Below are positions 6,925 through 12,542 of a stretch of DNA of 13,249 nucleotides, in pieces; the stretch's first letter is position 1; the number at the start of each line of letters is the position of its first letter. The position numbers and the translations under genes are program-made. Origin of the DNA: an uncultured Lachnospiraceae bacterium (lineage in GTDB: Bacteria; Bacillota; Clostridia; Lachnospirales; Lachnospiraceae). The notes under the pieces are model-generated. The model saw only the letters and a list, made by a program, of their open reading frames with translations, was not told the DNA's origin and did not search any database. The DNA is taken from contig CANTGP010000036.1 of the NCBI GenBank assembly GCA_947653315.1, positions 1-13,249 on the forward strand. The letters run 5' to 3'.

Positions 6925-7600
6925 ATTCCCCATTTTCATCCCTGAAATGATTGATACGTCTATGGAAAATGATGCGGTACATCCAGTCCACGGCCTTCTT
7001 CCGGACGGATTCCTTCCCGTCCCCCAGCGCCATATCCTTGGGCATACCAAGCCACACCTCCGCATTCACCAACGCGCGGAAACGGGACATGCATTTCTCC
7101 TGTCTCCCATGGGCTATCCGTGAAATCACCGCAGTAGGCGCGACATCGTTTATTCTGTTTATGATGTTTTCCATATCCCCATCGTCATCCGTAAGGATAC
7201 TGCTTCCCCCTATGGTAATACCCTTTTGGTAAGTCTCAAGCTGTCTTTGCAAAAGCGCCAAATCCTCCGCCGAATCATCCAATAGGTACACCTTCTTGCT
7301 GCCCCGCACCAAACGCCGTAAAAACTCTTTTAAGAATACCCTGTTTTCCACCTCATATAATCTTCCTGCCGAATCAATTTTTGCCACGCGGAGAATATCC
7401 GTATCCCCGCACAAGGTTAAATCCATGGATTCTATGCAATTCTTTTCTTCTTCGTCGTTGCCTGCCATAATCAGCATGGGGGTCGTGACGTATAAAATGG
7501 TATTGAGTCCTCCGTTCCTGACAAAACCGTCCAATATGGCAAGCGATTCCTTCAGGGAATAATCCGTAAGCCCAATTCCCAATATGTTTACTTTCTGCAT
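6923..7600 (-). CDS. WecG/TagA/CpsF family glycosyltransferase, divergent
   Basis: A protein of 225 residues that follows the GT26 family plan: NILGIGLTDYSLKESL at the start, a VTTPML segment (38-43), CGDTDIL (64-70), KVYLLDDSAEDL (103-114), HGRQE (164-168) and a C-terminal DWMYRIIFHRR (205-215). Family enzymes add N-acetylmannosamine-type sugars to lipid-linked precursors of teichoic acid or capsule at the inner membrane face. The member here is unusual. The family asparagine after the Thr-Pro motif is replaced by Met42, and the usual GxGxPkQE string reads RIAHGRQE. An acidic residue at D66 sits where the catalytic aspartate is expected. The ATG at 7600 has only a weak GGAA site. The gene stands alone between a hairpin and the divergent small gene, with no other wall-polymer genes near, so the substrate is unknown. 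Confidence 0.75.
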   Translation of the reverse strand: MQKVNILGIGLTDYSLKESLAILDGFVRNGGLNTILYVTTPMLIMAGNDEEEKNCIESMDLTLCGDTDILRVAKIDSAGRLYEVENRVFLKEFLRRLVRGSKKVYLLDDSAEDLALLQRQLETYQKGITIGGSSILTDDDGDMENIINRINDVAPTAVISRIAHGRQEKCMSRFRALVNAEVWLGMPKDMALGDGKESVRKKAVDWMYRIIFHRRINHFRDENGE

Positions 7601-7715
7601 ATCTGTTCCAATCTATCACAATTACCGGATGAAAAAGCCGCCTTCCGCTGCATAGGTCCCTTTCCGTATCCGTGTGCGCAAAAAATGAAAGCCATGTATT
7701 TCTATCCCTGCCGTC

Positions 7716-7745
7716 TTGCAAACGGCGCCAAATATATGGTATACT
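7716..7745 (+). promoter_or_regulatory. Sigma-A-type promoter of the YjfB-like gene
   Basis: TTGCAA (7716-7721), an 18-base spacer, then TATACT (7740-7745), 33 bases before the start codon. A short inverted repeat GCCGT/ACGGC (7710-7714 and 7722-7726) brackets the -35 box and could be an operator. No sigma-D flagellar promoter (TAAA with GCCGATAA) is seen. Confidence 0.65.
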
Positions 7746-7778
7746 TGTAGCATAAGGAAAGAAATGGAGGTAATGGCT

Positions 7779-7967
7779 ATGGATATTCCTGAGATGTCAA
7801 TGGCACTCGCCCAGACACAGACTCTAAACGAAGTCAGTATAGCGGTTCTTTCAAAATCGCTGGACTCCATGGAGTCCGCCGGTACACAAATGGTGGATAT
7901 GATGAGATCCTCAATGGAACTCTCCGTCAATCCCGCAGTGGGCGGCAACCTTGACATGTTTGTCTGA
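7779..7967 (+). CDS. YjfB family protein (putative motility protein)
   Basis: A 62-residue protein starting MDIPEMSMALAQTQTLNEVSIAVLS and ending NPAVGGNLDMFV. The MDI start, amphipathic helices rich in Ser, Met and Gln, and the Pro-x-x-Gly-x-x-x-Asp near the end match the YjfB family, annotated as putative motility proteins. No signal peptide or membrane helix is present. I choose the ATG at 7779 because GGAGG lies 8 bases upstream. The ATG at 7773 is only 2 bases from it. It is the only plus-strand gene in the left four-fifths of the window and converges on the CPBP gene. Its biochemical role is not established, and no flagellar genes lie in this window. Confidence 0.82.
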   Translation: MDIPEMSMALAQTQTLNEVSIAVLSKSLDSMESAGTQMVDMMRSSMELSVNPAVGGNLDMFV

Positions 7968-7988
7968 ACGGTTTAAAAAGAAACATGT
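7954..7988. terminator. Possible shared hairpin between convergent genes
   Basis: ACATGTTT (7954-7961) pairs with AAACATGT (7981-7988) across a 19-base loop, between the converging YjfB-like and CPBP genes and overlapping the end of the first. The stem is AT-rich and lacks a T-run on either side, so termination is only suggested by position. Confidence 0.3.
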
Positions 7989-8996
7989 TTAGGAAAGCAA
8001 ATATGTCAAAACAAGTTCTAAACACATGAAAGAAAGTGCCAGTACAATCCCTATGATTAGGGGAACCGTAACCATCCGGTTTTTCCGTACGGTGCTTTCT
8101 TTTTTTCCCCCGTTTTCCCCGATTTTCTCTTTCTCCTCTTTTTCCGTTTCATCCAAACCTTTTTTCTTCTTCCGGTCCGTCCAAACGGCACGGAGGGCAT
8201 ATTCCCTCTGCTCCCCTTTGGCAATCCAAACAAGGACGCATACCGCCAATGCCGTCGCTGCCGAAGCCACCACCAGCATAAAGCTGATTACCAGCAAAAG
8301 CATATCCGTCGTCAGAAGCTCCTGCGCCTCCTCCAGTCCGCCGGCTTCCGTCCCGCCATACAGGTACATCGTACATACCTGCTGGGAATTAAAAAATATG
8401 TGGAAAAGCATGGAACTCCACAAACTGCCCGTGGCTTCCACCAAAAGTACAACCAAAACGCCTACCGCCATGGCATAAAACGCCTGGTTAAAATTCATAT
8501 GCATCAGCGCAAATAAAAGCGCCGACAAAAGCATGGAAGCGAATACCGTTCCCGTCTTTTTATATCCCTGGTAAACGATTCCCCGGAACACAAGCTCCTC
8601 GCTGCACGGTCCGAAAATCCCGATGAGAAACAGCATCACGGGAAAAGGAACCCCCAGCACGTCCCCGCTCATGGCAGCCACCGTATTATCCACAAACAAC
8701 ATGGATATCGCATTCAACAGCGTCATAAGCGGCATGGAAAGAAAGGTAAAAAGGAGAATCTTAAAAACGGTGGAAACCTTTATTTTCCGGAACCCAGCCA
8801 GCTTTAACAGGTTTTCCCCCGAAAAAAGAACACCCAACAGGGCAGGCGCCAGTATCATCCCCTGGCTTAACAGCAAATTCGGGACTATGCCCAAATCAAT
8901 CCTGAACCGCATACATATCTGCCTAACCAACGCCACCATTCCGATATGCACCAGCATAATCGAAAGGAAAATCCAATTCACCTTTTTACTGTTCAT
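7989..8996 (-). CDS. CPBP family intramembrane metalloprotease
   Basis: A polytopic membrane protein of 335 residues. The CPBP (Abi/CAAX protease) motifs are all visible: EELVFRG with E133, E134 and R138, ALMHMNFNQ with H166, and FHIFFN with H199 and N203. They form the metal site within the membrane. Eight or so hydrophobic helices are apparent, including a final one at about 312-333. Between residues about 260 and 308 lies a long, highly charged Lys/Glu-rich cytoplasmic segment (KKKKGLDETEKEEKEK), which the family core lacks. Bacterial members are linked to prenyl-protein or peptide processing and to bacteriocin self-immunity. The substrate here is unknown. The start at 8996 follows the upstream small gene by 8 bases, with AGGA 6 bases before the ATG, so the two are cotranscribed. 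Confidence 0.92.
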   Translation of the reverse strand: MNSKKVNWIFLSIMLVHIGMVALVRQICMRFRIDLGIVPNLLLSQGMILAPALLGVLFSGENLLKLAGFRKIKVSTVFKILLFTFLSMPLMTLLNAISMLFVDNTVAAMSGDVLGVPFPVMLFLIGIFGPCSEELVFRGIVYQGYKKTGTVFASMLLSALLFALMHMNFNQAFYAMAVGVLVVLLVEATGSLWSSMLFHIFFNSQQVCTMYLYGGTEAGGLEEAQELLTTDMLLLVISFMLVVASAATALAVCVLVWIAKGEQREYALRAVWTDRKKKKGLDETEKEEKEKIGENGGKKESTVRKNRMVTVPLIIGIVLALSFMCLELVLTYLLS

Positions 8997-9004
8997 CCGT
9001 ATTC

Positions 9005-9238
9005 CTAGCTCTCCATCATAAAGTTTACTAATTTCGTAATATCTTCCGGTTCATATGCAATAATTTCCAGTTCCTCAATGGTTCCGTCGGAAAAAATATT
9101 TGCCAACGACACATACTGGGAAAGTTTGGATTTCAGATTCAGCCTGTCGCCCTCTCCCGTCACAAGTTCCACCTTCCCCGAACAACTGTCCACTACCTTA
9201 AAAAACTTATCAATGTCCCTGATATTCTGTACTTTCAT
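9005..9238 (-). CDS. Small conserved-looking protein of unknown function (77 residues)
   Basis: I do not recognise a characterised family with confidence. The protein is soluble: MKVQNIRDIDKFFKVVDSC, a segment GKVELVTGEGDRLNLKSKLSQYV, then a C-terminal region EELEIIAYEPEDITKLVNFM. Alternating hydrophobic stretches suggest a small alpha/beta fold. No signal peptide, membrane helix or metal-binding pattern is seen, and the one cysteine (C19) is isolated. The ATG at 9238 has AAGGAG 6 bases upstream. An in-frame ATG at 9301 lacks a ribosome site and lies at the predicted transcription start. It is the first gene of a two-gene transcript with the CPBP protease, with a strong promoter. Databases may carry misleading names for such proteins, so I make no functional claim. 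Confidence 0.8.
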   Translation of the reverse strand: MKVQNIRDIDKFFKVVDSCSGKVELVTGEGDRLNLKSKLSQYVSLANIFSDGTIEELEIIAYEPEDITKLVNFMMES

Positions 9239-9312
9239 TCCTGACTCCTTTCGGACCGCCCTTCCAATCTGCGGTCTTTCCACTTTAAAATATGCTGTCA
9301 TTTCACATCATG

Positions 9313-9341
9313 ATTATACTGATATCATAGGATAATTGCAA
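9313..9341 (-). promoter_or_regulatory. Near-consensus sigma-A promoter of the small protein-CPBP operon
   Basis: On the minus strand TTGCAA (9336-9341), a 17-base spacer and a perfect TATAAT (9313-9318). The predicted start near 9306 leaves a leader of about 67 bases before the ATG at 9238. It is the best promoter in the window next to the GntR one. Confidence 0.8.
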
Positions 9342-9381
9342 GAAAATTATGCATTTTTTGTAAAACACTGACATTAAGGGC

Positions 9382-9400
9382 AAACGGCGGCTTGCCGTTT
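9382..9400 (-). terminator. Hairpin at the end of cvfB
   Basis: AAACGGC (9382-9388) pairs perfectly with GCCGTTT (9394-9400) around a 5-base loop and overlaps the cvfB stop codon. On the minus strand it is followed by GCCCTTAATG, without a clear T-run, so termination is probable but weak. Confidence 0.45.
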
Positions 9401-10232
9401 ACTTTAACCGGATGCTTTTTTCCCCAATGATAATCCGGTTTGCCTTTAACAACTGTCCCACTGCCCGTTTAAACTCATTTTTACTCATCTGCATCTCTTT
9501 CTTAATGGTTTCCGGCGAAGCCTTATCGTTAAAAGGGAGCACGCCGTCATGACCCCGGATGGCATCCATCACGCGCTCGGCATCCTTTTCCATCTGCAGG
9601 TATGCTTTTTCCCGTATGCTCAAATCCAGCTTACCGTCTTCCTTTACCGCCGTCACCCTGGCCGCCACCATGTCGCCCACCCTGATGTCCCCGTATATTT
9701 CCCTCACGGGAATCAGGCCGGAATATAAATCATCCACTGCCACAAAAGCCCCGAAATTTTCACTGATTTCATACACGCGTCCCATAATACGGTCGTCTTT
9801 CCGGTAATCCCCGTCCGTTTTCAGGTAAGGATACAGCTTCATCGTCGCACATAAGCGGTTGCTCTTATCAATATAGAGCGCTACAAGGCAGTCTTCCCCT
9901 TCCTGTACGGGTTTTGTCTGTTCACGGAACGGAAGGAACAGGTCCTTTTCCAACCCCCAATCCAAAAACGCGCCGATTTTCCCTACCTGCGACACTTCCA
10001 AAAGAGCTACCTCTCCCAAAGTAAGGCGCACTTCATGGGTCGTGGCTATCAGGCGGTCCTTGGAATCCCTGTAAACAAATACATGCAGCACATCCCCTTC
10101 CTTCGTTCCTTCCGGCACCTGCTTACGCGGAAGCAGCACTTTATCTTCCCTGTCTTCCTCCGATGCGAGATATACCCCGAAATCCACCAATTTTACCACT
10201 GTCAAATCCTGTTTTTCACCTAGTCTGATCAT
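9399..10232 (-). CDS. cvfB: CvfB/YitL family S1 RNA-binding protein
   Basis: A protein of 277 residues built from S1-type OB domains followed by a winged helix. The start, LTVVKLVDFGVYLASEE with VLLPRKQVP, is the first S1-like unit. The second, VGKIGAFLDWGLEKDLFLPF, and the third, MGRVYEISENFGAFVAVDDLYSGLIPVREIYG, follow. The C-terminal ETIKKEMQMSKNEFKRAVGQLLKANRI is the winged helix. The order and length match CvfB (conserved virulence factor B of Staphylococcus aureus) and Bacillus YitL, which bind RNA and affect expression of exported factors. The ATG at 10232 lies 3 bases after the thioesterase stop, with AAGGGG 6 bases upstream overlapping the end of that gene. The two genes form one operon. 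Confidence 0.93.
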   Translation of the reverse strand: MIRLGEKQDLTVVKLVDFGVYLASEEDREDKVLLPRKQVPEGTKEGDVLHVFVYRDSKDRLIATTHEVRLTLGEVALLEVSQVGKIGAFLDWGLEKDLFLPFREQTKPVQEGEDCLVALYIDKSNRLCATMKLYPYLKTDGDYRKDDRIMGRVYEISENFGAFVAVDDLYSGLIPVREIYGDIRVGDMVAARVTAVKEDGKLDLSIREKAYLQMEKDAERVMDAIRGHDGVLPFNDKASPETIKKEMQMSKNEFKRAVGQLLKANRIIIGEKSIRLK

Positions 10233-10235
10233 AAC

Positions 10236-10964
10236 TTACCCCTTCCTGCTGTCCGCATTCCCGCAAAATTCCACAATACAATAAGGCTGTCCTTCCCTGC
10301 CGTTTAAGGAAACCGCAACCGTCCCGTCCCCCGTATATACCAAAGGATGTATGTGGTCGCCAAGATGCGCCTGTTTCTTATATTCCGCACGCATTTGGCG
10401 GATTCCGTAACCTTCCGGCAGGTATTCCATTGCCATACGTACATATTGCCCGTTATTGACATGACGGTTAGTATCCAAATGATGGCTTTTTATCTCCACC
10501 GTTTCCCGCGCTTCACATTCTCCCTGCGGCAGTATGATTTTGCGGGGTGCGTAATCCATATCCAGCTTTTCCCCCGTTTCATAAGCATCCAACATTTCCC
10601 GCGTGGCTTTCACCGGTTTTCCGCTGCCCATGTCCATCAGCATCCACATGGTATTGGCACATGCCAAACGCTCGCCGTCCGCCGTTTCCATTAGGAAATT
10701 CCTGTATCCCACAAAATTTCTGATTTCATATGGGATTGTCCCCACGGATACGTTTTCGCACAGTCCGGGATAACGCTCCACCACGATCTGCCATGCCGAA
10801 AGCACCCATGCCAGATTCCTGCTGCCCAGGTATTCCACCCCCACTCCCAAATCTTCCGACTGGAACGTGGAACAGTCCTGAAAATAATCCAACAATGACG
10901 GAAGTGTCAGCTTTCCCCTGCTGTCCACCTCGCTGTACCGTATGCGGCTGCCAAATTGATACAT
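10236..10964 (-). CDS. Acyl-ACP thioesterase (FatA/FatB-like, bacterial)
   Basis: A 242-residue double-hotdog enzyme that releases fatty acids from acyl carrier protein. The start YQFGSRIRYSEVDSRGKLTLPSLLDYFQD and the central AWVLSAWQIVVERYP are family hallmarks. The catalytic DxNxHVNN string is present as D164, N166, H168, N170 and N171, and is followed by YVRMAMEYLP. At the position of plant FatB's RREC the protein reads KKQA (196-199), so Gln198 and Ala199 stand in for the plant Glu and Cys. I choose the ATG at 10964 because the family begins here. A longer frame to 11030 begins only about 10 bases after the predicted transcription start. The ribosome site is weak (AAAGG 12 bases upstream). 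It is cotranscribed with cvfB. Confidence 0.9.
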   Translation of the reverse strand: MYQFGSRIRYSEVDSRGKLTLPSLLDYFQDCSTFQSEDLGVGVEYLGSRNLAWVLSAWQIVVERYPGLCENVSVGTIPYEIRNFVGYRNFLMETADGERLACANTMWMLMDMGSGKPVKATREMLDAYETGEKLDMDYAPRKIILPQGECEARETVEIKSHHLDTNRHVNNGQYVRMAMEYLPEGYGIRQMRAEYKKQAHLGDHIHPLVYTGDGTVAVSLNGREGQPYCIVEFCGNADSRKG

Positions 10965-10988
10965 AACGCTACCATGCCTTTCCGTCCT

Positions 10989-11013
10989 GCGCGGTTTTAC
11001 CGGAAAACCCCGC
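10989..11013 (-). other. Strong hairpin in the thioesterase leader
   Basis: GCG-C-GGTTTT (10989-10998) pairs with AAAACC-C-CGC (11004-11013) with one C/C mismatch and a 5-base loop, 25 bases before the start codon. It is not followed by a T-run on the minus strand. It may influence translation or message stability of the thioesterase. Confidence 0.4.
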
Positions 11014-11046
11014 TGATACATCCATTCCAATATACCCTGATGTATT

Positions 11047-11076
11047 ATTATAACATAGTCTTCCGGGAAACCGCAA
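11047..11076 (-). promoter_or_regulatory. Promoter of the thioesterase-cvfB operon
   Basis: On the minus strand TTGCGG (11071-11076), an 18-base spacer and a perfect TATAAT (11047-11052). The start would fall near 11040, giving a leader of about 75 bases. It diverges from the cobalamin-controlled operon. Confidence 0.65.
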
Positions 11077-11110
11077 TCATTTGTGGAAGAATTGGAACGG
11101 AATTGGTAAC

Positions 11111-11136
11111 GTCAACCTTACAAACTGCAGGTTGAC
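11111..11136 (+). other. Perfect hairpin abutting the cobalamin aptamer
   Basis: GTCAACCT (11111-11118) pairs perfectly with AGGTTGAC (11129-11136) around a 10-base loop and ends on the base before the aptamer begins. It is not a standard part of the cobalamin fold as I know it. It could be a 5' stability stem or an accessory helix stacking on the outer aptamer stem. A weak promoter candidate precedes it (TTGTGG at 11081-11086, 17 bases, TGGTAA at 11104-11109). Confidence 0.5.
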
Positions 11137-11275
11137 GGATGCCCCGCAAAAGATTATGATTAATAGCGGGTTGTCCGGGGAAACAGGTGCAAATCCTGTA
11201 CGAGCCCGTCGCCGTAAGGCATAGGAACCAACCGCCGTCCTAACCCGGCCAAAGCCACAGTCCGGGAAAACATCC
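11137..11275 (+). promoter_or_regulatory. Cobalamin (vitamin B12) riboswitch aptamer
   Basis: The conserved cobalamin core is readable: GGGGAAACAGGTGCAAATCC (11177-11196), then TGTACGAGCCCGTCGCCGTA and, after a variable arm, AAAGCCACAGTCCGGG (11251-11266). The helices fit: outer stem GGATG (11137-11141) / CATCC (11271-11275), an arm CCCGC (11143-11147) / GCGGG (11166-11170), the core stem CCGGG (11175-11179) / CCCGG (11244-11248), and the P5 stem CAGG (11184-11187) / CCTG (11195-11198) enclosing GTGCAAAT. Such riboswitches turn off corrinoid uptake and synthesis genes when B12 is plentiful. It lies on the plus strand directly upstream of the DUF4430 lipoprotein and S-component genes, which are the regulated operon. 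The aptamer subclass is not certain, and the exact ends may extend some bases. Confidence 0.9.
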
Positions 11276-11465
11276 ATTGGAGAATATCCGAGAAGGACGG
11301 CCGGCGGAATGCCAAGTCGAAATATCCGGTCAACACAATCCCCTATGAATCATGCATGTTACGACACGTTTTTCATACGTTTGCGGTGTATTCACGGCTG
11401 CGGACGCCGGTCGGCAGGGGAAAAAGAGAAAAGAAAAATAGAAAAAAGCAAAAGGAGAAATGAAG
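11276..11465 (+). promoter_or_regulatory. Riboswitch expression platform and leader of the lipoprotein gene
   Basis: 190 bases without a gene. GGCCGG (11299-11304) has two mutually exclusive partners: nearby CCGGTC (11336-11341), 6 pairs with one G-U, or distant CGCCGGTCG (11405-11413), which gives 9 pairs with CGGCCGGCG (11298-11306) and one G-U. No GC stem followed by a T-run is found, so control may act on translation or on distant folding. The end is a long purine tract with AAAGGAG (11451-11457), the ribosome site. The switching role is inferred from pairing. Confidence 0.5.
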
Positions 11466-11927
11466 ATGCAGAAAAAAACAGGCAGCAGAAACACACGGTC
11501 CTACATCCTTTGCATGGTGCTTACGGTGGCTATGGCACTATTCACAACCGGTTGTAAGGGCAGCACGGAAAACCAGACCGCTTCCACGGCAGAAAGCGGG
11601 ACAACCGTCCAAACCGACGGTGCCGCAGTCGGTAAAGGCAGTACCGTATTCCCGCTCACTATCACAGACAAGGATGGCGTTGAAACCACGCTGGAAATCC
11701 ATACGGACAAAGCAACCGTAGGGGAAGCCCTGACGGAACTTGGCGTCATCGCCGGGGAAGAAGGGGATTACGGGCTTTATGTGAAAACCGTCAACGGCAT
11801 CACTGCGGATTACGACACGGACGGTTATTACTGGGCGTTTTATGTCAATGGGGAATATGCGCAGACCGGTGTGGATTCCACGGAGATAACGGAAGGGGAC
11901 AGTTACTCCTTCAAGGTTGAAAAGTGA
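11466..11927 (+). CDS. DUF4430 (transcobalamin-like C-terminal domain) lipoprotein, probable corrinoid-binding protein
   Basis: A 153-residue lipoprotein. The signal peptide ends in the lipobox LFTTGC with the acylated C30. A Ser/Thr/Ala-rich linker (31-60) tethers one DUF4430 domain (about 61-153). The domain's marks are TLEIHTDKATVGEALTELGV, YGLYVKTVNGITADYDTDG (103-120), YYWAFYVNGEYAQTGVD and EGDSYSFKVEK at the end. This domain is related to the C-terminal domain of animal transcobalamin and intrinsic factor, where the YxxxVxG and YW segments sit at the vitamin. Together with the upstream cobalamin riboswitch this points to capture of B12 or another corrinoid at the outer membrane face. 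I prefer the ATG at 11466 (AAAGGAG 8 bases upstream). The ATG at 11460 is only 2 bases away. The stop overlaps the next start (GTGA). Confidence 0.88.
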   Translation: MQKKTGSRNTRSYILCMVLTVAMALFTTGCKGSTENQTASTAESGTTVQTDGAAVGKGSTVFPLTITDKDGVETTLEIHTDKATVGEALTELGVIAGEEGDYGLYVKTVNGITADYDTDGYYWAFYVNGEYAQTGVDSTEITEGDSYSFKVEK

Positions 11928-12442
11928 AACTGACCACAAAGGAAATCGCCGTATTTTCCATGCTCGGCGCCGTCATGTACGCTTCCAAAATCATCATGGA
12001 ATTTGCACCCAATATCCATCTGTTAGGCGTATTTACCATTGCCTTTACGATGGTTTACCGGAAAAAAGCCCTGTACCCCATTTACACTTATGTCATCTTA
12101 AACGGTGTCCTGTGCGGCTTTGCAACATGGTGGATTCCTTATTTATATTTGTGGACAGTTCTTTGGGGCGCAGCCATGCTGCTGCCCCGCAATATACCGG
12201 AAAAAATACAGCCCCCCGTATACATGGCTGTATGTGCGGCGCACGGTTTCTTATTCGGTACGCTGTACGCCCCGGCACAGGCAATCCTGTACGGTTTGGA
12301 TTTTCAGGGCATGGCCGCATGGATCATCGCCGGTCTGCCCATGGACCTGATTCACGGTGTCAGCAATTTCTTCTGCGGAATCCTGATTGTACCGTTAATA
12401 AAAATCCTGCGGACGGCGGAAAAACTGGCAGGAAACGAGTAG
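11924..12442 (+). CDS. ECF transporter S component, probable cobalamin/corrinoid-specific
   Basis: A 172-residue integral membrane protein with about six helices and the S-component layout. TM1 (EIAVFSMLGAVMYASKIIME) carries the small-residue A-rich face that contacts the ECF T subunit. Later helices include FATWWIPYLYLWTVLWGAAMLL and an amphipathic end KILRTAEKLA. S components bind one vitamin or metal and dock with a shared module of two ATPases and EcfT. No such module is in the window, so it should be a group-II type. The GTG start at 11924 overlaps the lipoprotein stop, with AAGG 7 bases upstream, so the two are made together under the B12 riboswitch. Corrinoid is therefore the most likely substrate, by context. 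Cobalamin S components of this kind (CbrT, CblT) are known or predicted in other Firmicutes. Confidence 0.85.
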   Translation: MKLTTKEIAVFSMLGAVMYASKIIMEFAPNIHLLGVFTIAFTMVYRKKALYPIYTYVILNGVLCGFATWWIPYLYLWTVLWGAAMLLPRNIPEKIQPPVYMAVCAAHGFLFGTLYAPAQAILYGLDFQGMAAWIIAGLPMDLIHGVSNFFCGILIVPLIKILRTAEKLAGNE

Positions 12443-12496
12443 GGAAGGCATCTTCCCTACCCGCCGCGCAGGGTCCCGTCAGCTTTACCGACATTC
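12436..12496 (+). repeat. Structured palindromic intergenic repeat, copy B (overlaps S-component stop)
   Basis: GTAGGGAAG (12439-12447) pairs perfectly with CTTCCCTAC (12452-12460) around the loop GCAT, extended by two more pairs after one mismatch. It is followed by CCGCCGCGC and GGGTCCCGT. It aligns with copy A (6798-6862) in the same orientation. The stop codon TAG of the S-component gene (12440-12442) is part of the stem, so the hairpin lies exactly at the end of the operon and may act as a 3' stability or termination element even though no T-run follows. Confidence 0.65.
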
Positions 12497-12542
12497 GCCG
12501 CAGTTATAGGAAATGAACAAAGCGCCTGCGTTTACTATAAAA

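Noticed and set aside
11917..12516. Plus-strand open frame of 199 residues overlapping the S component
   Set aside because: It is a different frame of the S-component gene, rich in His, Arg and Pro with no hydrophobic helices, and without its own ribosome site.
12520..12533. Short inverted repeat AAGCGC/GCGTTT after the cupin gene as terminator
   Set aside because: Full pairing leaves an impossible 2-base loop, and no T-run follows.
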